Positions 7,146 through 11,109 of a stretch of DNA of 11,109 nucleotides are shown one piece after another. The stretch's first letter is position 1; the number at the start of each line of letters is the position of its first letter. The position numbers and the translations under genes are program-made. The notes below the pieces were generated by a model, which saw nothing but the letters and a program-made list of their open reading frames with translations, did no database searches and had not been told where the DNA came from. The stretch spans positions 1 to 11,109 of the forward strand of contig USSI01000028.1 in assembly GCA_900557315.1 (NCBI GenBank), given 5' to 3'. The stretch comes from an uncultured Butyricicoccus sp. Lineage in GTDB: Bacteria; Bacillota; Clostridia; Oscillospirales; Butyricicoccaceae.

Positions 7146-7179
7146 AAAAGCGTTCCGCAAAAATCCGCGGAACGCTTTT
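7146..7179. terminator. Bidirectional intrinsic terminator
   Basis: A perfect 13-base stem, AAAAGCGTTCCGC (7146-7158) with GCGGAACGCTTTT (7167-7179) and an 8-base loop. It has A-tracts on one side and T-tracts on the other, so it can end transcription in both directions. It sits 2 bases after the hisC stop and 1 base from the pentapeptide-gene stop, closing both convergent units. Confidence 0.95.
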
Positions 7180-7180
7180 G

Positions 7181-7825
7181 TTATCCCTTGATGACGATCC
7201 CCAGCCGCTTTGCCAGCATCACGGCCTGCTCCATGGTCACGACCGCGCCGCGCAATTCGGCGTTGGTGTCCGATATAGCCAACCCATCCAGCGTGCAGCC
7301 GGTCAGGTCCAGCCCTGCGAGCGGCGTGTGCAGAAAGCTTGCCGACCGCAGCACGGTTTTATCCAGCCGCAGCGCCTTCCATGTGCACTCATTCAGGGAG
7401 GCATTGCCGAGGTCGCACGCGGAGAACGTAACCCCGCGCAGCCGCGCGCGGTCAAACACTGCGTAGGACAGCGCACAGCCGTCAAACGACGCCTCCCGCC
7501 AGCCGGTCTCGCCAAAGCCCGCACCGACCGCCTTGCAGTCCTCGAATGCCGCACGTTCAAAGAACCCGTCACGCCAGCCGCTGTTCGACAGCTCGCACTG
7601 CCGGAACACGACGTCGCTCAAATCTGCGCGCTCCCAGCGGCACCCGGTCAGGCGGCAGCCCTCGAGCAGCACGCCGTGCAGCCGCAGCCCCTCAAACCGC
7701 GTGCCGGACAGGTCCGCGCCGCGGATGTGCAGCCCCTCGGCCAGCCGCTCCTCCCGCTCGCAGCGGGAAAGCAGCGCTGCCGCATCGGATACCGGCTCCA
7801 GCGATGCGGGCAGGCGCGCGGTCAT
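7181..7825 (-). CDS. Pentapeptide-repeat protein in the copper operon
   Basis: Protein of 214 residues made mostly of A(D/N)Lxx-type pentapeptides from about residue 30 to 175 (GADLSGTRFEGLRLHGVLLE, ERADLSDVVF, GVTFSACDLGNASL, LAGLDLTGCTLDG). This predicts a right-handed quadrilateral beta-helix. The tail (TMEQAVMLAKRLGIVIKG) resembles the capping end of many Firmicutes pentapeptide proteins. No signal peptide or membrane segment is seen, so it is probably cytoplasmic. Relatives of the Qnr/MfpA type mimic DNA and shield gyrase, but similarity at this level does not prove that role. Its ATG overlaps the csoR TGA in an ATGA junction, so it is coupled to the copper genes and should be copper-induced; a copper-related role is inference. 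The terminator follows at once. Confidence 0.88.
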   Translation of the reverse strand: MTARLPASLEPVSDAAALLSRCEREERLAEGLHIRGADLSGTRFEGLRLHGVLLEGCRLTGCRWERADLSDVVFRQCELSNSGWRDGFFERAAFEDCKAVGAGFGETGWREASFDGCALSYAVFDRARLRGVTFSACDLGNASLNECTWKALRLDKTVLRSASFLHTPLAGLDLTGCTLDGLAISDTNAELRGAVVTMEQAVMLAKRLGIVIKG

Positions 7826-8088
7826 GTCTTATCGAGCAGCTTAATGATCTCGTCGATCTTGCCCTCGCGGGCCTGCTCGTCGCCCGTCTCAAATGCGTCC
7901 TGCACACAACCCGACAGATGGGCGCGCAGCACCTCCCGCTGCGCCTTGTGCACCAGCGACTCGACCGCCTGCAGCTGCGTGACAATCTCCATGCAGTAGC
8001 GGTCGTCCTCGATCATCTTGAGCACGCCGTCCAGCTGCCCCCGCGCGGTGCGCAGGAGCGGCTCGACCTTTTTCCGGTCAGCCCTCAT
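7822..8088 (-). CDS. csoR: Copper-sensing repressor CsoR
   Basis: All-helical CsoR/FrmR-family (DUF156) repressor of 88 residues that binds operator DNA as a tetramer and releases it on binding Cu(I). The Cu(I) ligand set is visible as Cys32, His57 and Cys61 (DRYCMEI and RAHLSGC), with the same spacing as Cys36-His61-Cys65 of M. tuberculosis CsoR; this separates it from RcnR and FrmR sensors. The first helix has the usual RARGQLDGVLKMIEDDRYC signature. The gene overlaps copA and the pentapeptide gene by 4 bases each (ATGA), so it is co-transcribed and should regulate its own operon through the palindrome near 10634-10652. Confidence 0.95.
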   Translation of the reverse strand: MRADRKKVEPLLRTARGQLDGVLKMIEDDRYCMEIVTQLQAVESLVHKAQREVLRAHLSGCVQDAFETGDEQAREGKIDEIIKLLDKT

Positions 8089-8294
8089 TCCATGCCAACC
8101 ACCTTGTATCCGGCCTGCTCGACCGCCTCGGTGAGTTTCGCGTCATCCGGCAGGCTGCTGCCCTGCACGGTCGCCTTGCCGCTCGCGAGGTCTACGTCCG
8201 CGGCCACGCCCGGGAATGCCTCGAGCGCCTTTTTCACGTGCGCCACACAGTGCTCGCACATCATACCTTCGACCTTGATAACCTTTTTCATCAT
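8085..8294 (-). other. Possible free CopZ-like chaperone from an internal copA start
   Basis: Within copA and in frame, two consecutive ATG codons (8294-8289) open a 69-residue HMA domain starting MMKKVIKVEGMMCEHCVAHV and ending at the copA stop. This is the length of free-standing CopZ Cu(I) chaperones, with the CxxC copper site at residues 12-16. The strong ribosome binding site just before it suggests separate translation. It may equally be a relic of a once separate copZ fused to copA. Expression as an independent protein is inference. Confidence 0.45.
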
Positions 8295-10610
8295 TTTTGT
8301 TTCCTCCTTGGGCAGAACAGTATATTCACCCGGCTTTGCTGCCGGTTTAGGGGTACCTTTGAAGAACCGGAGCCGCAGCGCGTTGGACACCACGCAGACC
8401 GAGCTCAGGCTCATTGCGGCCGCGCCGATCATCGGGCTGAGCTTCAGCCCCAGCGGAATCCACAGCACACCCGCCGCGATCGGAATGCCAATGCAGTTAT
8501 AGAAGAACGCCCAGAACAGGTTCTGGCGAATGTTGCGCATGGTCTGGCGGGACAGGCGGATCGCATCCACCGCATCCATCAGGTCGCTCTTCATCAGCAC
8601 CACGTCCGCAGACGAAATCGCCACGTCCGTACCCGCGCCGATGGCGATGCCCACGTCCGCGCGCGCCAGTGCGGGCGCGTCGTTGATGCCGTCGCCCACC
8701 ATGGCAACCTTGCGGCCCTGCGCCTGCTTTTCGCGCACCACACGTTCCTTGTCCTGCGGCAGCACCTCGGCCACCACGTCCTTGATGCCGAGTTCCTCGG
8801 CGATCGACTGCGCAGTCGCCTGGTTATCGCCGGTCAGCAGGGTCACCTCGACGCCCAGGCTTTGCAGCGCGTCAACCGCCGCGCGGCTGGTCGGCTTGAG
8901 CACGTCCGCCACCGCGAAAATGCCCGCCACCTGCCGGTTTGCCGCGAAATACAGCGGGGTTTTGCCCGCCGCGGCGAGGTCCTCGCCCATCTGCTGCGCC
9001 GAGCGCGACAGCGCAAGGCCGTTCGCCAGCAGCATACGGCGGTTGCCCGCCATGCAGCGCACGCCGTCGATCGTCGCGCGCACGCCCTGTCCTTCGATCA
9101 TTTCAAAATCCGTGACCGTACGCTCCTTGACGTGCTTGCTGCGCGCATACCGCACGATCGCATCCGCCAGCGGATGGTCGCTTTTGGATTCGATGGACAG
9201 CGCAAGCGAGAGCAGATCCTCCGGCTCCACGCCGAAGGATTTGACGTCGGTCACGACCGGGCGGCCCTCGGTGACCGTGCCGGTTTTATCCAAAATCACG
9301 CTGTTTACATTGTGCAGGTTTTCCAGCGCCTCGGCGGACTGGAACAGCACGCCGTTTTTCGCGCCCACGCCCGTTCCGACCATGATGGCGACCGGCGTTG
9401 CCAGCCCCAGCGCGCACGGGCACGAGATGACCAGCACTGCAATCGCGCGGGTGAGCGCAAAGCTGGGCGTTTCGCCGCACACCAGCCACACAATGGCGGT
9501 CAGGAGCGCAATGCCCATGACAACCGGCACGAACACGCCCGCGACCTTATCCGCAAGCTTTGCGATCGGCGCCTTGGACGCGCCGGCCTCCTCGACCAGA
9601 CGGATGATCTGGGAGAGTGTGGTGTCGTCGCCCACGCGGGCGGCTTTCATGACAAAATAACCGTTCTTGGACACAGTTGCGCCGATGACCGTGTCGCCCT
9701 TATGTTTTTCCACCGGCATACTTTCGCCGGTGATGGCGCTCTCGTCCAGATAGGCGCTGCCTTCCTCGATCTCGCCGTCCACCGGCACGGACTGCCCGCC
9801 GCGCACGACCACCAGGTCGCCCACGCGCACGTCCTCGATCGGGACGGATACCTCCTGCCCGCCGCGCACGACGTTTGCGGTCTGCGGCCGCAGGTCCATC
9901 AAGGCGGCGATGGCCTCGCCGGTCTTGCGCTTGGCGCGGGCTTCAAAGTACTTACCGAGCGTCACGAGCGTCAGAATCATGCCCGCGGACTCAAAGTACA
10001 GATCGTGCACAAAGCTGTGCACCAGTTCCTCATTGCCCGCTGCGCCTGCATAGCCGATCTGGAACAGCGCATAGATACCGTATACCAGCGCCGCGCCCGA
10101 ACCGACCGCGATCAGCGCGTCCATGGTCGGCGCGCGGTGCCACAGCGTCTTGAACCCGTTGATAAAATACTTGCGGTTGACGATGCAGATCGGCAGGGTC
10201 AGCAGCAGCTGCACAAGCGCGAGCGCAAATGCGTGCCCGGTGCCGCTGACAAAGCCCGGCAGCGGCAGGCCGATCATCGGACCCATGGAAAAATACATCA
10301 GGATGATGAGGAACACCGCGGATACGATGATGCGGGTCTTCATCTCTTTTAGTTCATCGTTTGCCTGCGGGCTTTGCGTGCGCGCGGCCTGCTGCCTGCC
10401 GTCATCCACTGCGGCGGTATACCCGCCGGACTCGACAGCGTGAATAATCGCCTGCGCGTCGCAGGCGCCCTCGTCGTACTGCACGACCATGCTGCCCGCG
10501 AGCAGGTTGACCTGTACCTCGCTCACGCCCGGCACCGCCGCGACGCTTTTCTCCACATGCGCTGAGCAGGCCGCACAGCTCATGCCGCCAACGCGGAATC
10601 TCTGTTTCAT
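8085..10610 (-). CDS. copA: Cu(I)-exporting P1B-type ATPase with C-terminal CopZ-like domain
   Basis: Inner-membrane copper exporter of 841 residues. It has an N-terminal HMA domain with GMSCAAC (9-15), about eight membrane helices, the A-domain TGES (294-297), the copper-translocating CPC (397-399), the phosphorylated DKTGT (441-445), the HP pair (479-480), GDGIND (639-644), and the Cu(I)-selective YN (704-705) and MxxSS (733-737) of helices 7-8. This set marks the P1B-1 class. A linker rich in Lys and Pro then leads to a second HMA domain at 773-841 with GMMCEHC (782-788). The start at 10610 is chosen over an in-frame GTG at 10634 because AAGGAG (10625-10620) lies 9 bases before it and the HMA fold begins at MKQRFRVGG. 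It is the first gene of the operon and overlaps csoR by 4 bases. Confidence 0.96.
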   Translation of the reverse strand: MKQRFRVGGMSCAACSAHVEKSVAAVPGVSEVQVNLLAGSMVVQYDEGACDAQAIIHAVESGGYTAAVDDGRQQAARTQSPQANDELKEMKTRIIVSAVFLIILMYFSMGPMIGLPLPGFVSGTGHAFALALVQLLLTLPICIVNRKYFINGFKTLWHRAPTMDALIAVGSGAALVYGIYALFQIGYAGAAGNEELVHSFVHDLYFESAGMILTLVTLGKYFEARAKRKTGEAIAALMDLRPQTANVVRGGQEVSVPIEDVRVGDLVVVRGGQSVPVDGEIEEGSAYLDESAITGESMPVEKHKGDTVIGATVSKNGYFVMKAARVGDDTTLSQIIRLVEEAGASKAPIAKLADKVAGVFVPVVMGIALLTAIVWLVCGETPSFALTRAIAVLVISCPCALGLATPVAIMVGTGVGAKNGVLFQSAEALENLHNVNSVILDKTGTVTEGRPVVTDVKSFGVEPEDLLSLALSIESKSDHPLADAIVRYARSKHVKERTVTDFEMIEGQGVRATIDGVRCMAGNRRMLLANGLALSRSAQQMGEDLAAAGKTPLYFAANRQVAGIFAVADVLKPTSRAAVDALQSLGVEVTLLTGDNQATAQSIAEELGIKDVVAEVLPQDKERVVREKQAQGRKVAMVGDGINDAPALARADVGIAIGAGTDVAISSADVVLMKSDLMDAVDAIRLSRQTMRNIRQNLFWAFFYNCIGIPIAAGVLWIPLGLKLSPMIGAAAMSLSSVCVVSNALRLRFFKGTPKPAAKPGEYTVLPKEETKMMKKVIKVEGMMCEHCVAHVKKALEAFPGVAADVDLASGKATVQGSSLPDDAKLTEAVEQAGYKVVGME
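8303..8309 (-). promoter_or_regulatory. Internal Shine-Dalgarno AAGGAGG inside copA
   Basis: On the minus strand AAGGAGG (8309-8303) lies 8 bases (AAACAAAA) before ATGATG at 8294. The match and spacing are as good as or better than those of copA itself (AAGGAG, 9 bases). It encodes the Lys-Glu-Glu of the linker, so it is partly explained by codon choice, but the match, the A-rich spacer and the double ATG together are striking. Confidence 0.6.
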
Positions 10611-10633
10611 AGGCTGTTTCTCCTTATCTTTCA

Positions 10634-10652
10634 CCCCTCCCCCGGGGAGGGG
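10634..10652. promoter_or_regulatory. Candidate CsoR operator (C/G-tract palindrome)
   Basis: CCCCTCCCC and GGGGAGGGG form a perfect 9-base inverted repeat around one base. Downstream of the copA -10 box, it would cover about +8 to +27 of the transcript. Known CsoR operators are pseudo-palindromes with C-tract and G-tract half sites overlapping or following the promoter. The position fits repression by the CsoR of this operon. Poor tolerance of a 1-base loop and the lack of a following T-run argue against a terminator. Confidence 0.6.
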
Positions 10653-10667
10653 GTCTGTTCTGCATTC

Positions 10668-10696
10668 AGTATACGGCAGCGGCCGGATTTTGTCAA
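10668..10696 (-). promoter_or_regulatory. Consensus promoter for the copA-csoR operon
   Basis: On the minus strand, TTGACA (10696-10691), an exact 17-base spacer and TATACT (10673-10668) form a near-perfect sigma-A promoter. Transcription would begin near 10661, giving a leader of about 50 bases that contains the C/G palindrome. Confidence 0.88.
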
Positions 10697-10757
10697 GCCG
10701 GTTTCAAGCTATTTTTATCGCGCCTGCCGGGCGCCCTTGCGATACGGGCTTCCCTAT

Positions 10758-10786
10758 ATTATACTGAATATGCAAAGCCCTGTTTA
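10758..10786 (-). promoter_or_regulatory. Possible second, upstream promoter toward copA
   Basis: On the minus strand, TAAACA (10786-10781), 17 bases, then a perfect TATAAT (10763-10758). A transcript from here would start near 10751, run through the main copA promoter and carry an extra leader of about 90 bases. Its -35 box is weak, so it could be chance in an AT-rich patch. Confidence 0.35.
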
Positions 10787-10819
10787 TTTTCTCTCTTGAT
10801 GCACAAAAAATCCGCTCCG

Positions 10820-10844
10820 GCAACCGATAGTTGCCGCACGGTTG
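10820..10844. repeat. Overlapping inverted repeats upstream of the XRE gene
   Basis: GCAAC/GTTGC (10820-10824 with 10830-10834) and CAACCG/CGGTTG (10821-10826 with 10839-10844) share their left arm. Lying about 55 bases before the XRE start, they could be operator half sites for that regulator or mutually exclusive RNA hairpins. The arms are short, so chance is possible. Confidence 0.3.
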
Positions 10845-10845
10845 G

Positions 10846-10874
10846 TAGACCATCCCGCCCCGCTGCGCTATGCT
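10846..10874 (+). promoter_or_regulatory. Weak promoter candidate for the XRE gene
   Basis: TAGACC (10846-10851), 17 bases and TATGCT (10869-10874) each match four of six consensus positions. Transcription would begin near 10881, immediately before the AAAGGAGG ribosome binding site at 10883-10890. Low confidence because both boxes are imperfect. Confidence 0.3.
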
Positions 10875-10899
10875 GGACATACAAAGGAGGTGCTGCATT

Positions 10900-11031
10900 A
10901 TGACGCCCTTAGGCGGACGCATCCGGGAAGCCCGCCGGAACGCCGGGCTGTCCCAGGAAAAACTGGCGGAGCAGATCGGGGTCAGCCGGCAGGCGGTCAC
11001 CAAATGGGAGGCCGGGGGTTCACTTAGATAA
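10900..11031 (+). pseudogene. XRE-family HTH regulator, truncated in its DNA-binding domain
   Basis: The reading frame has 43 codons, starting MTPLGGRIREARRNAGLSQE. AAAGGAGG with a 9-base gap precedes the ATG. Residues 5-39 are a good start of an HTH_3 (Cro/C1) domain: RIREARRNAGLSQEKLAEQI is helices 1-2 and GVSRQAVTKWEAG is the recognition helix and turn. Family members continue from WExG into (R/K)xxP and two more helices; here the frame runs into GSLR and a TAA at 11029-11031. The sequence after about 11018 is less GC-rich and encodes no HTH continuation in any forward frame I can see. Truncation by insertion, recombination or an assembly junction is the likely cause. The start signals look intact, so it may have been lost recently. 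Confidence 0.7.
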
Positions 11032-11109
11032 AGATACCACATCAATCCCACGCTGACTTTTGCTCAACCGATACAGCCGGAGGGCTGGATAACAAGAAAA
11101 GGCGGTATG
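11019..11109. other. Unassigned tail after the HTH break
   Basis: From about 11019 to the window end the bases are more AT-rich than the rest, and no gene can be supported. The frame of the truncated regulator stays open after its TAA to the window edge (RYHINPTLTFAQPI onward) but has no start codon with a ribosome binding site. The start of an inserted element or another gene remnant are both possible. Confidence 0.4.

Noticed and set aside
8238..10352. Long plus-strand open frame (704 codons) opposite copA
   Set aside because: Composition is dominated by His, Arg, Asp and Ala as expected from the antisense of copA; no recognisable fold or start signal.
10611..10634. Upstream GTG start for CopA
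   Set aside because: It would place the AAGGAG inside the coding region; the ATG at 10610 has that site at normal spacing and begins directly at the HMA domain.
10634..10653. C/G palindrome before copA read as an intrinsic terminator
   Set aside because: No T-run follows on either strand and the loop is one base; an operator fits its position better.
10704..11051. Minus-strand open frame of 115 codons opposite the XRE gene
   Set aside because: It is antisense to the XRE start, spans the intergenic region and promoter sequence, and matches no family I recognise.
1..11109. CRISPR array, tRNA, rRNA or complete insertion sequence
   Set aside because: No spaced direct repeats, cloverleaf-type sequence, rRNA stretches or transposase could be seen on either strand.

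Overview
The window is GC-rich bacterial DNA with tightly packed genes, strong AGGAGG-type ribosome binding sites and sigma-A-like promoters. The gene content includes a DUF951 protein, a small YLPEG-type S1 protein, a LytTR/GHKL two-component pair, CsoR and RarA/MgsA. Together these suggest a high-GC gut Clostridium, probably from the Oscillospirales (inference from protein flavour, not from a marker gene).

Layout. (1) Positions 1-3361, minus strand: one likely operon read right to left from an extended -10 promoter at about 3356-3364. It encodes DUF951, then a uridine-phosphorylase-like enzyme, a MATE efflux pump, a LytTR response regulator and the N-terminus of its membrane sensor kinase, which the window edge cuts off. 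Most junctions overlap by 4 or 7 bases, so the genes are probably translationally coupled. (2) 3435-4373, plus strand: a small S1-domain RNA-binding protein, divergent from DUF951. (3) 4374-5958, minus strand: a small three-helix membrane protein followed by the RarA/MgsA AAA+ ATPase, whose stop codon abuts the S1 stop. (4) 6088-7143, plus strand: a lone histidinol-phosphate aminotransferase with its own promoter, closed by a perfect bidirectional hairpin terminator. (5) 7181-10696, minus strand: a compact copper-resistance operon. It has a consensus promoter, a C/G-tract palindrome that looks like a CsoR operator, CopA carrying a CopZ-like domain at its C-terminus, CsoR, and a pentapeptide-repeat protein, all joined by ATGA overlaps. 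(6) 10900-11109: the start of an XRE-type regulator that stops abruptly in the middle of its HTH domain, followed by sequence of different character. This looks like a recombination or insertion junction.

The most interesting signal is in the copper operon. The CopZ-like tail of CopA begins with two ATG codons that sit 8 bases after a perfect AAGGAGG, in frame inside copA. From that start the product would be 69 residues, the size of a free CopZ chaperone. One gene may therefore make both a CopA-CopZ fusion and a free chaperone, or the site may be the scar of a recent copA-copZ fusion. The co-transcribed pentapeptide-repeat gene is an unusual partner for copper export.
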